A stretch of DNA of 64,000 nt from Bisporella sp. PMI_857 (lineage: Eukaryota > Ascomycota > Leotiomycetes > Helotiales > Helotiaceae). Positions 44,574 to 55,941 of this stretch are shown piece by piece. Location: positions 248,001 to 312,000 of the forward strand of contig JAJSPD010000026.1 in assembly GCA_021307315.1 (NCBI GenBank). Direction: 5' to 3'. Position 1 is the first letter of the stretch, and each line of letters starts with the position of its first letter. Below the pieces are notes generated by a model that saw only the letters and a program-made list of their open reading frames with translations, was not told the DNA's origin and searched no databases. Both the position numbers and the translations under genes were made by a program.

Positions 44574-45624
44574 ATGTCTGATGACAACAGTCAGACACAG
44601 ACCCCCCCATTATTACAACATAAGGATACAGTGATCAAGGGTAGGTTCTCCTGACATGTGATTTGCTTTCACCTAACTAACTTTCATTGTAGAGCTTCTA
44701 CACGAAACAGATGTGAGCGGCAACCGACCTTTGTGGAGCACGAACATTAACTAATGGGAATAGCTTTATAAAACTATAGGAGCACCACGTACAGCCTCTG
44801 CAGCAGAATTACGACGATGTTACCTCGAAAGATGCCAATTAGTCCATCCGGATAAACTACCATTTCACCCCGATTCCACAAGGTTGGTACAATTGCGACC
44901 TATCCAAACAGGCAACAATTAATGTTCTGTTAGAGCGTTCCAGCGTCTGGGATTTGCATTCGAAGTTCTCAAAACCCCATCATCCCGGCGCACATATGAT
45001 CGAGCCAGCAAGCCCAGCTCCTCTCAGCTACCTGACAAGACAACATTCCTGGGAGGAGAACATACTTTCCGGAGCGCTGTCGCTGCAGTCTTTCAGGAAT
45101 TTATGACCGGAGACTTCAGGATAGTCCGAGAATATCTGGAATCACTACGCTCAATTTACCCAAATCTAGTGTCAGACGAAAGGATCATTCTGTTAGAGAA
45201 CAGTCTTATCAAGACTAGAGAATTGATTCTGACAACGAGGACGTATGCGCTGTTAGTCTATATCGAACTGGGCAGGATACATAAAGTTTCGAAACGCTTG
45301 ATGGGTCTTGGATATCTAGATGTTTTTGGCAGGACAAAGATGACGATACATCTGGCCAGAGTTACTCTAGCGTTTCCAATGAGGGTTGATCGAGCCTTAA
45401 AGCTACGCGAGGAAAGAGCTTGGAGAGCAGAATGCGCAGGCCTCAGAGCAAGAGGCATCACGCCACCAGAGAAGAAGCCAAGTGCGGGAATACTAAATGA
45501 GAAGATAAGCAAGGTTATCGAGTTCATTGTGGGAGCTGATGGTAGGGATGAAATTGCTGACGAAGCTTGGAGCTCGAGGATGGGTGGAACAGCACATCCA
45601 ACTGCAGGCGCAACGCCAGCTTGA
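44574..45624 (+). CDS. J-domain (DnaJ-like) co-chaperone protein
   Basis: Four exons, 44574-44640, 44693-44712, 44764-44882 and 44934-45624, 298 residues; introns are 51-52 nt. Exon 2 is only 20 nt. The J domain spans about residues 28-95: FYKTIGAPRTAS-type start (LYKTIGAPRTASAAELRRCY), then the diagnostic HPD in QLVHPDKLPFHPD, then AFQRLGFAFEVLKTPSSRR. It would stimulate an Hsp70 ATPase. The C-terminal two thirds are helical and charged (RIVREYLESLRSIYPNLVS; GRTKMTIHLARVTLAFPMRV) and match no subfamily I can name. No zinc-finger or CSL motif is present. Confidence 0.88.
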
Positions 45625-46281
45625 TACAAAATGCATCAAGCCTATGGAAGTCGAAATTAGTGGCACATGGAGGTGGCGTCTTGGTGATTGAATATAGCTC
45701 CTGCGACGAGAATATGGTGTTTTCGGGTTCGGGACGGCGCCTCCCAGATTACAGTTATGAGCTAGGATTTTGTATAGATACCACATTCTTTACTTTAGCG
45801 AGTGACATAGTGACTACGCTTTGATATCTTAACATGCGTAACCTCAACGACTGCAATTCAAGAGGAGTTCATGTGTTGTGCCTAGCTGCGGTCGACTGGC
45901 ATAATCTTTGATGACGACGAATCAGTTTACTCGAGGTTACAATGCAGTACTCTGGTACTCCGTACATATATATCTATATTATCTAATCATCGATATTCTC
46001 AGGCCGAGCATTGTCCCACTTTTTATACCTACATACCTAGATCACGGAATATGGAGGCTCGAAGAAATAGATACAACGCTAGAAAGTGGTGATCGCAAAG
46101 GATATAAATTTATAATTAGCTCTCGTAAGCTGCTAATATAAACCTCATGATTCCCCCAAATCAATAAATATTCCCTGCTTCATAGACTCAAAAATCAAAC
46201 GCCTCTGTCCGCCTCTAAATTCATCATTAGTCGTTCCTTCTGTCAAGAGGCTGTTTATTTTATTTAAACGAACGTCGAACC
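45625..46281. other. Intergenic region
   Basis: No gene recognised. The 3' UTR of the J-domain gene lies at the left and a putative promoter for the broken acetyltransferase at the right. Confidence 0.5.
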
Positions 46282-46791
46282 ATGTCAACTGCCTTACCTA
46301 ATGGCTATGTCCTCCATCAAAGCTACCCTTCCGTCCCAGGTGATGTCCACCTCCCGGCCTGCGTCCGGCCTAACCACCATAAGCATCGCGCAAGCCACGG
46401 CTCCCATAACTGGTAGCGGGTTTGGATGCTATATCTCGAAAGGGCCAATCCAGGAGTCCGACCCTCCTTCCCCATCCCAAGCAGTCGTCACAGGCCGCAT
46501 CAGCGGTAACGACGGCTGGTGCTTCGTCATTACGGGCAAAGCTGTGCTACCCGAGCACCAGCGGAAGGGCTTGGGGGATGCGGTGCTGAAGATGCCCCTG
46601 AATAGGATTAAGGAGAGGGCGACTAAAGGCAGGCCGATGGTTCTTTTGGGGCGGATGAACCGGGACGGAAGTTTTGTGCCAGGAATGGTTTTCGGGATAC
46701 ATCGCCAGAGACGTCAGGGATGAGTATGCTTATGTGTATAGAGGGTTCGAAGAAAGGCGATCCAGGTTTTTTTAAGTTGACCTTGAGCTGA
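46282..46791 (+). pseudogene. GNAT acetyltransferase, broken by two frameshifts
   Basis: Three consecutive pieces of one GNAT-family N-acetyltransferase lie in different frames. From ATG 46282: LPNGYVLHQSYPSVPGDVHL. After a +1 shift near 46354 (in a CCC run): ASGLTTISIAQA, FGCYISKGP, GRISGNDGWCFVI and the acetyl-CoA loop LPEHQRKGLGDAVL (Q/RxxGxG/A motif). After a -1 shift near 46655 (TTTTGGGG run): ADEPGRKFCARNGFRD and SGMSM. The parts are in the right order, and only two single-base changes prevent translation. Either this is a young pseudogene or both shifts are homopolymer sequencing errors. If errors, the CDS is about 160-170 residues, usual for this family. Confidence 0.8.
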
Positions 46792-47350
46792 CCAACGATA
46801 AAGGAATTGCAATAGCCTCTCTGGCTGTGTTTTAGAAGACCAGTCTGATCATGAGATGAGAAACTTATCTTTTAGAGCCAGAGATAATATTTCATAATTT
46901 CTATATGTTTTTAATTACCACTATTTTAACAGGATGTGATTAATTAAAGAAAAGAGTAAGCAATTCTGATGGGCAACATCAATACCAAGACTATACTCTA
47001 GACGGGACAACCAGGCAGCATCCGTGGAGTGTGCCACACTGTTGTTGGCTGATGCTTCACTAACGAAGTACATACTCGTAGCATGTGTATCTTTTTCATT
47101 AGGAAGCTATGGCTATGTGCCGAAAAAAATACGGCTGTTCAATCCTAGATAGCTTTTTATCATGAAAAAATTGATAGAAGCTAGCGGTCAAGCTAGGCTG
47201 AGTGACACCATGTATAGCAGGATACTGAAGACGGGAGTGGGAAAGATATGGATTGGACTACTATGAGGGAGGTGTAAATATACACTAGCTACTGGAGCGT
47301 AGAGGGGCTCGTGAGCTGTAGTACTCCCTGTGCTCGATATGCTGACCGCC
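46792..47350. other. Intergenic region
   Basis: AT-rich; nothing recognised. 3' flank of the metallopeptidase gene at the right. Confidence 0.5.
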
Positions 47351-48721
47351 TTACATGTCAGCTGCTATTCCGCTACTGAAATCCCAGCCAGGAAACGACA
47401 CCGCCAATGCAAACAGGGCATAGCTATCGGCATTGGAAATAGGCTTAAACTTTTCTTCAAAAGCTAGCTTCATACAAAGTTCAGCTCCATAGGCTGTCTT
47501 GCCACCGTTTATCATTTCGATATCAGTAATATCTAGTATTGTAAATGTTAGGTAAAGTGGAATTCCATGTAATAGTTGGACAACGCCGAGATAAGCGCAA
47601 CGAGGTTGGGAACTTTGAGACATACCTTCATCGATATAGTGCGCCATCTCGTGTAAGAAAGTCTGAGCTATCGTTCTTAATTCACTTAGCTTTGTTCCTG
47701 ATTCTACTATCCCGTTCACGTCAGCCAATCCGAGTGGCAGAGCCAAGACTCCGTCGCAAAGATGGATGCGCTTGACAATCTGATCATCGTTATCGTCGCC
47801 CACAATCCCTTTGTTAGTTAAGCGCGTGAGCTCGCCATATATCACTCCATCGGTTTCCAACGAGGCGCAGTAATTCGGATGTGGATTTGCGGTGTTTGGA
47901 GGATCAGAGGCGTACAGAGTCGCCTTCCAGGGTACGACCCAGGGAACATGATCACTAGAGACAGCGATATAATACCCTGGAACCTCTAATATGATGAATT
48001 AGTAGTACACTTTTGGATTGAGTCGGCAAATGTAAAGCCGGCCAACTTACCAGGTTCTTTCCTGTACTTATCACCACTCAACAAATCATTTCTGTCCCCG
48101 TCGAAACTAAGTTTACGAGCATCTAGGAAATCTCCGAACGTCTTCACTAATCTCATGCCATCATCTCCACAGACTATTTCCGATTTGATGCCTTCTTCTG
48201 GGGTGTTTAACGCCTCGTAGATCTGCCTATAATTGTCTGTAAGGATGCTTAGCCAAAGACTATAACGTATTAGGTTTTGGTATCAAACCTTGAATCCTCT
48301 TCAAATAGTTTTCCTCCTCTATTGAAATCTCCCAAGTCTGATCGCGACTAGAGCCTTTTTCTGGCCGAATTCCTAGGAAAGAAGTCATAGTCTCGAGTGC
48401 AACCTTGAATTCGAGATCATCGGCACTGTCACTCGGTTTTTCGAACCTTGCCCGATTGTCATCTGGCCATTTTTCTCTCTCTGTCTCTATTCTATCCTGA
48501 AGGAGCTTAATAGTATCTCGCGCATAATTTGTCATACCGATAGCGCTCTGGTGGACTATTCGCAGGTCGTCAATATCGCAGGAGCCGACGTTAAAAACAT
48601 CTTCTACGTCTCCAGAGTATACAACCCTGCTCAAAGAACAAAGGATAAGTGCGAAGATAGCCATATTAGTTGCATTAGAACGGTGTGGCGCAGGGCCAAA
48701 AATTAGACTCTTTAAAGGCAT
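47351..48721 (-). CDS. Secreted aspzincin-like (M35-type / lysine-specific) metallopeptidase
   Basis: Four exons, 48721-48289, 48236-48051, 47985-47626 and 47532-47351, 386 residues; introns 52, 65 and 93 nt, all phase 1. A hydrophobic N-terminal segment (NMAIFALILCSLSRVVYS) is a signal peptide; the first ATG gives a longer n-region than usual, so Met-20 may be the true start. The zinc site is TFLHEMAHYIDE (HExxH), followed after the last intron by GGKTAYGAE and NADSYALFALAVSF, the aspartate-containing block of aspzincins and the lysine-specific metallo-endopeptidase domain (PF14521). Cysteines are spaced as in a disulfide-bonded exported protein. The role would be extracellular proteolysis. 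The splice junction lies immediately after the HExxH helix. Confidence 0.85.
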
Positions 48722-49989
48722 GGTTAATTGAAAAGCATAGAAGGACGGCAGTTATAGTTGAGTCATGAAAAAACGATTAATATATACAGGATTTGTGTCC
48801 CAAGCCTGCGCTTTAAATAGGAAGCAGTGGTTTCCGGAGAGCGGAGCAGGCACAGAAGTAACGCACAGCTGAAATTTGAGTAGCATATGCCACCAAGGAT
48901 AAAGCAAGTGGATGTTTGCAGGTCAGCTTGAAACATGATCGTGCGTATGAGAGGACATAGGATCCATTGATCGCTAGTATGAATTATCAGAGCTATTTTT
49001 TTAATAAAAAAAATGATAGACGAGTCAGCTTGGATTCAGATCTTTGGGCTGCTTACAATATATATTTTACGGACCAACCGCAGAAGAACCTAAGCGGGTT
49101 TACATTGGATTCTTGGCAATACGTAGGACTAAAACACCTACCAAAGTGCTTCGGCCAAATTATATGACCTAGCTGTAGATTTTCGCCGTTTCCAGGGTCT
49201 AATTCTAGCTACTACATTTTCTGCTCAATGATTGGAGTAGCCGTATCACCAGAATCAGCTTCTAGCTTAACCAGGAACATAGTGTAAACGGTTTACCCCT
49301 TGCATTAAGCTCGCTTGGCGGGTGTGGCGCAATCCAATTTTAGCTCATGCTAATGGCGGGTTGCACCAGGAACTCATGTAAGCTTCAACCTCCTTCTCTC
49401 TCCCCAAACTACCCGTAAGAATCAACCACCAGCAACTCAAATGCAACCCATCACGGTGCGAATTCGAAAACCATGCTACCCCATCTGTCAGCTGTTGTAA
49501 AGAGCAGCCAAATCTGATAAGCGTACTCCTCGACACAAGTATCAGCCGGCCACTCAATCATTACGGCTGTTTTATGTGGTGAGCTAAGGTCGCAACAAAG
49601 TAATATCCCAAAGAGAAGGACGGAATACACAACGAGGATTGTCATATGTTTCACCTACTTATTATGCACATGAGAATCATTAAACCTGAGCTCAGCTCCA
49701 GATTTGGTGGGATGATTGAGATTATTTCGTCTTTCAGCCCCCTTGATGCTGACATAAGTGAACTGGTTACATTTTTGGCAGGTCCATCGTGGGCTTCTCA
49801 ACTCTGTTCCAGTTGGGTACCAGCCAGCCATGATTCAGCTTCTGGTGAAAGCTATCTTAGAACCTAAAAGAGTGAACGTCTCCATTTCCTTCATCTGTTT
49901 TGTGATTATATAAAAAAAACTTCGACCTACAAACACATCATAGTTACTTCTAGTCTTTTGAGATCTTTGAATGCTTATGATATATTATT
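48722..49989. other. Intergenic region with one possible small secreted ORF
   Basis: Mostly non-coding. The putative small ORF at 49451-49645 is listed separately. The right part (about 49860-49989) is the promoter and leader of the CBM1 gene. Confidence 0.5.
49451..49645 (-). CDS. Possible small secreted protein
   Basis: ATG at 49645, 64 residues. A strong signal-peptide-like start (MTILVVYSVLLFGILLCC) is followed by MIEWPADTCVEEYAYQIW. No family is recognised and no supporting splice sites or long 5' leader could be tested, so it may be spurious. Confidence 0.3.
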   Translation of the reverse strand: MTILVVYSVLLFGILLCCDLSSPHKTAVMIEWPADTCVEEYAYQIWLLFTTADRWGSMVFEFAP

Positions 49990-52900
49990 ATGGACGGCAT
50001 CTATACAATTCTGCTTTTGTTTAGTGCTCCTGCTTTCGGCATACAATTCGCTGAGCACAATGGTACATATTTCCCCAACACCACTCTGCATTCGAGACCC
50101 ACAAGCAGTAGTCGCCATTATTACCCGATATGGAATTCTTCAGCCATCGTGGTGACTTCTCCTTCAGAAACGATGCATCAGTCATCGGGCGTAGACAGCT
50201 GGAATACCTCGACAAATTCCATTCCAACAGGCACCCAGTCCAGCAGCACCACTAATTTCTTCCAAGATAACTCTTCAACAATACCAAAGCCAACGCTAAG
50301 CAAACAAAATAATGGCACCTCCGCTTTTGCGCCTACAAGCACAGAAACTTGGGGTGACGGGCAAACACCACATACTTCGAGGTCAAATATTTCAATGACA
50401 ACTAGCCCGTCGCCTTCAAGCACCCAGTCATCGGTATCACCTATTGTCACACAGAATGTCTCGACTATCTTATATTCATCTCTCACCTCAAGTAAAGTTA
50501 ACACGATTTGGTCTAATGGCTCATACAGCCATTTGACTTCTCGGCCGCGCACTTCATTTGCGACAGAAATCAAACCTTCAGGCCTTACTACGGTCCAAAA
50601 CACGTCCTTTTTTCCTTCTAGTTCCCCTTATACGTCCACCACCTTATCAAGTGCATCTAGCACTAGTACCAACAGCCTTTTCTCGGGGAATTCAACATCA
50701 GAGTTTACTGAATATCCTACGAGTAGCTCATCTACTACAATTTCATCAACACGGATTCTAAATAGCCATTCGTCGAGCTTATATTCAAATGCTACGAGAT
50801 TCCCTTTGACTACAACGAGCGACACATGGATCTCCTCCATATCTACACCGCCTCCAAGTTCAAACTTTTCCTCCAAGATGCCAGATTCTACGGCACCTTC
50901 TTTGTCAGGTTTTCCAACTTCCAGTATTAGCTTGTTCACTACAGATTCTTCTGCTTTTAGTAACAGAACTACCACAACATTGTTTCATGATTATGCGACC
51001 TCAACTCCTACACCCATTATATTATCTACCACAAACACATCAACAAGTGTAACGGGTTTATTGCCTACGGAACAGTCTAGCTCTACTACGCCTTTTACGG
51101 ACATAATTATTTCCAGCCCGCTACCATCAGACACAAGTGTTATTGCAACGAGTAATGACCCTCTGCCACCTCAATCCACGAGTATTCCAGGAGGATCTGG
51201 AGGAGGGGCGACGACTGGAGGGGGTGCATCAACTGGAGGAGGAGCCGCCGCAGGGTTCGTGTAATTTCCTTATAAATATATACGCCCTACTGTACTGGGA
51301 GTTGGGAATCGAGATATCCGCTCACTTCCGGTTTCAGCTCAGAGGAGAGTTTGGGCGATCTTGTACTCGTACAATTATTTAAATGAGACGTATTGCTAAT
51401 TCGTAATAGTGGTGGAACTACTGCCGGAGGAGGAGCCGCCGTGGGAGGTGGTGCAGCCGCAGGGTTCGTCTCATTTCCTTATTTGTATAATTGCAGTCCT
51501 GAAAAGGGAGCTTAAAAGAGAGTCTTAGGAGCTGAGATACCTTGTTTTGATTTCAGGCATCAGCTCTCAGGATAGCCTCAGCAATTCCTACGCTTAAAGT
51601 GTTTATAATTCAATATAGGGCTAACTTGTTAGTAGTGGAGCGGCCGCAGGTGGAGGAGCTGCTGCAGGGTTCGTCTTTCTTCGTACTAATCTTGGGGTTT
51701 CCCCGGCGCTGGAAGTCTAAGCTGCGTCTTGCGAGAGCGAGACACTTCATCTACTTTCATTTTTAGCTCTTAAGATGGCTTCGAGTCTCTTAAGCTCTGT
51801 CAATATCCTCAATTGGTTCTGGCGCTAATTTGTTCCTAGTGGTGGAGCTGCAGCAGGGGGAGGAGCAGCCGCAGGGTTTGTATATTTTCCTGACGAATAT
51901 TGAAAATTCCTCACTAAGAGCGGGGAGTGTAAGAGTAATATTGGAAGAGCTAAACCACATCGTTTTGACTTCCAGTCTGAACTCTCAAGGCGCTCCCAGA
52001 ACTCTTAATGCCCTGTAATATCTTCAGATGAACTTGATGCTAATTCATTAATAGTGGAGGAGCAGCCGCGGGAGGGGGAGCCGCCGCAGGGTTTGTTCCA
52101 ATCTTCCCAAATATGCTACACTTCTTTACCAGGAGCGCGGAGTATAAGAGCCGGTTTGAGAGCCGAGATATCTCGACTAATTTCAGCTCCTGAGTCAAGT
52201 TTTTGCCTCTTAAACTCTTGCATTGATTTAAATTGAACTTGAAGCTAATTTGGGAATAGTGGAGGAGCAGCTGGAGGAGTAGTCGGAGGAGCAATCGGAG
52301 GAGGAGTAATTGGGGGTGGAGCGGCGGGAGGCGAAGGAGGCAATGGTGAAGACACCAACGAAAATGAGCCGGATGACAACGACGATGATGATGACGATGA
52401 CGACGATGACGACGATGATAGCTCGACTAAAACAAGCATGAGCCGAACCTCTTACAGTAGCACTTCACAGAGCAGTACCTCCGAATCGACGACGTCACAT
52501 ACAAGCACATCGCAAACCAGCGAATCGCAAAGCGAAACAACTGAAAGTACCACATCGCAGAGTAGTACCACGTCCCAAACTACTACGACAAGCTCCTCTT
52601 CCTCGTCATCGACGAGTCGGTTTACTGTTCCTGGAGCAATTCAATCTCGAATTGTTGACGATTTTGATGCAGTGGCTCTGGGGCCGGACGAAAAGTCATC
52701 TATCTATGCTATGGTACGCTCTCAGCTTAGCTCTATATATGGACCATGGTCTTCGACTTCAATTCCATCTACCACGGCAATTATTACGGCAACTCCTGGT
52801 CCATCGCTCACATCAACCTTGCCGACCTCTTCCAGCATAATAAGCGCAGATGGAATACAATCCTCACAAACTAGTACTATCGGACCGGAAATACCTACAA

Positions 52901-53789
52901 TTACACCCCCAAGCTTAACAACTCTTACTACCGCGAACTCGTCATCAACTCCCACAAGTCCTTTATCTAGTGAGGTGTCTTTCTTAATGACAACCATTCC
53001 GACCCAATCTTCGTCAACCGCAACCACAGACGGATTTGGGCCTCCACAAACTGGTTATACCGAGACAGAAATTCAAACAACTGCACTTTCGAGCTTTACG
53101 ACGCCGATGTTTATGCAATCGTCAACTACTTCCACAAGTTCTAGATCCAGCGAAGTGTCCTCTCTCTTCTCAAACATACCAGAGAGCACGCCGCATAGTA
53201 CATCAGGCGGCGCATCAAATATTCCTCCATATAGCTCGCAAGCCAACAATCCACAGCCTTCAAACTTCGAGACTTCCACCGCAACATCCCATCAAGCACC
53301 AACAACGTCGTTACAGCCGCCCCTCTTCAGCACCACAAGCAGTTCAAGCACCTCAAGACCCCCGAATTCTCCAAGCATATTAAGCAGCTCCACCAGCTCC
53401 AGCACCTCAAGCAAGCCGCCAATTTCAACCTCATCCACTCGCCAAACATCGAAACCTCCGTCGTCAACTTCATCCACAAAGTCCATCCCCCCAACTACCC
53501 TTGTAACGAAACCTTCCATCCAAACAACCATCACAACCAGGAGTTCAACATCATCTGCAGTCCTACAACCAGGATGGTCCCAATGGTAATTGTCTCCTAC
53601 CTGACGTGTAAAGAGGAATTAATGAAGACGCTAATACTTGATAGTGGAGGGAGAGGCTGGCAAGGGTCAACTGTTTGTGCAGCTGGATTCAAATGCGCCG
53701 TTGTAAATGATTTCTTTTCTCAGGTAAGTGTATTATGCCATTTTAGAGATACCTTATGCTTACTTCGGCCATAGTGCCAACCTGTATAA
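49990..53789 (+). CDS. Secreted Ser/Thr-rich protein with Gly/Ala exon array and C-terminal CBM1
   Basis: Eight exons: 49990-51254, 51410-51463, 51636-51668, 51840-51875, 52055-52090, 52260-53585, 53645-53723 and 53775-53789, 947 residues. A signal peptide (MDGIYTILLLFSAPAFG) is followed by about 400 Ser/Thr/Pro residues with many N-x-S/T sites, then a Gly/Ala-rich centre built from exon 1's end and exons 2-6. Next come an acidic D-run (52369-52422) and a second Ser/Thr-rich mucin-like region. Exons 7-8 encode a fungal cellulose-binding module CBM1: WSQCGGRGWQGSTVC, FKCAVVNDFFSQC, with the four standard cysteines. No catalytic domain is present, so it is probably a heavily O-glycosylated wall or matrix protein that sticks to cellulose. 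Exons 2-5 are all phase 2 to phase 2 and can be skipped or duplicated without frame loss. Confidence 0.85.
51410..52259 (+). repeat. Tandem array of duplicated exon-intron units
   Basis: Four consecutive units, each a 33-54-nt Gly/Ala exon plus a 169-179-nt intron, unit lengths 226, 204, 215 and 205 nt. Exons all begin TGG(T/A)GG or TGGAGC and end GC(C/T)GCAGG. Introns all start GTTCGT or GTTTGT and end in (A/T/C)TAG, and share diverged internal words (for example agcgcggagtataagag against agcggggagtgtaagag; gaacttgaagctaatt against gaacttgatgctaatt). The end of exon 1 with intron 1 (to 51409) is a further related copy. Introns as well as exons are copied, so the unit of duplication was genomic. 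Confidence 0.85.
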
Positions 53790-55941
53790 GTGGCTATCAT
53801 CAGGGGTCATAAGATTTGAAACCACCTGAAGTAAATTAGTATTCACAAGACAGGAGCAATGTGACAGATGAGACTCTTGCGTAAAACTTGATTTGTGTGT
53901 GACAGTGTCTATGCTAGGGAATCATCAAATTTAGGATGTTTTATCGTATCGAATTTTCCTGTTCACCCCCTTTAGTTTGGCGGTGGTTGATATGAATCAT
54001 TTTCTGTTTGAATTTTTTTAGAGTTTCCTATTCAGCTTGGGAGGGTTGCCTCTAGATTTTAATATTAACGAAAGATGGAAGCGATTGGTTGAAGATATTA
54101 TTGTGGACTATGTATGTAATGGGGAAGAAAATCTGGAGATTTTGTTGATGTTGAAAGGGAAGATATGGCCTCTAGGTGAAGCGTTAATACCGCAGGCTAT
54201 GCTTTAACGGATGGAGATCATACCCACTATTCTCCCATTTCTTGCGAGACTGATTCTCGACTATGTTAGACCACTATTTCAATTACTGACACTAATCCTC
54301 CAATGGGCTTCTGTTTGACAGTAGTATAATCATCTAGTAAACAGATGCATATTTGATTAGAGAGCTGGAATAGATTTTTACCTAAAAAGGAAAGGAGGGA
54401 AGCAAAGTCCAATAATTCACTAGCATGTGGTTGTATAAAACTCATAATCTTAACAACCAGGTTCCGTAATAAGATTTTGATCTCAGGCAATGTCAAAAAG
54501 CAACGTCTGGACTATAATATTTTGTTCCATATTACTAACACCCCATCAAGAAAATTGAACACGTTAAAGCAGATCCTCGCCATTCGCAATTAGCCAAACA
54601 TGGTAAAGATCCTTGAAAAGCACCGCAAATAATAAAATATCGGTCCCAAGCACTTGACGAGCACGACCAACGGAACGGCTTCACCAATTATAGTAACTTT
54701 CCCTATTCCAACAATATCAGTACCAAATTAAGTCAGCTTGATAATATCTCCAAAGTCCCGTGTGTACTGATCAGTGAGCATCGAAGTAGGTTTAAACTGC
54801 TCGCTCTGTTGAAATGCGTGAAATATCGGACCAGTCGGGTGTTGGTGACAAGAATGCGGAACTGGCCCGTACGACATCAGCTTAAGAAATTCCGAAGCAG
54901 ATTAATCCTTGCGGGAGAACTTGATCCCCATCTAAAAATCGAGGAGCTGAACTTCAGTAATTAGTTGATATCCCAACTGTGAACTTGCCACCGGGCATCT
55001 TTTGTTGTGTTTGACCTTCCAACCGTTATGTAATATTTAGTCTTGACGCTGTCAACTCGTCTACATGGTGGGCATGCAATCTGGTCTAGAAGGTCTTGCA
55101 CCAGAAGCTTCAGAAGAGGTGGAGAGGTTCAATGCTCCTAGCTCCTTATCTTCAGGTACGTTCTTCACCTTCAAGCAGGTGAGAGAGAAAATGGTAGCTG
55201 AATGGGCCGGGAGAAAGTCGAGAATTAGAGGAAAAGGTGTCCGTCACTTGGGAACTCTTTAAGATAAGAGTTCCCCTAGGCGTCTGGCCGTTCAGCATCT
55301 GCTGGTTTGTGCTGAATTGCTCCTCTCATTTGGGACACGGGCTGCGACGAGAATGATGGGAGTGCTTGGCCGCACAGTGGCCGATCGATGATCAAGAAAT
55401 TGTATGTTTCATAACAAGATACAGAAATGTGTGTGGTTATAACACCAGCTCATGGAGTGGCCCCCAAGACGAAAAGATAACTTTGCATGGCTGCATTCAG
55501 ACTCCCACCATCGCGTTCACGGACGAATCTGCCCGCCTAATTTTCAACAGATCGCGCAATAATATTACTAAAGCTTGACATTAAAGTGTTCTAATACATT
55601 CGTAAACGTGGCCCTCGCAAACATTTTTATGAAATTAGTTGTAGAGTGTATACAATGGAAAGATCACTATGAATGACCGAAGTCCTGTGCTGCTATTGGT
55701 GCGGCTATGAAAGGGCCAGTGGCAGGGTAACACTGAATAGTTGCTTCTCAGGTCTGATTCCAATGTAAAAAGCATCATTGTGCTTATCCGTGACTAAGAC
55801 GATATATTTGTCACATTGAATGTTTTCACTTATATAATAGATCTATAGAGCGAAGCAGACAGTGTTATTAAATTATTCTGATACAATGGAAGGTGCTTCT
55901 TGGATAAAGGTCATTCATTCACATGACTAATCCTATTTTAG
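53790..55941. other. Intergenic region with one orphan coding-like segment
   Basis: At 54022-54207 (+) a frame preceded by an acceptor-like TTTTTTTAG reads LPLDFNINERWKRLVEDIIV and ends with TAA after 61 codons. It looks like a terminal exon, but I cannot find a partner. Two other short frames (55065-55262, 55366-55578) have no features. The right end holds the unresolved first exon of the esterase; an ATG at 55886 is one candidate. Confidence 0.35.

Noticed and set aside
52245..52439. Ser/Pro-rich minus-strand frame in the CBM1 gene
   Set aside because: It is the antisense shadow of the Gly-rich and Asp-rich exon 6.
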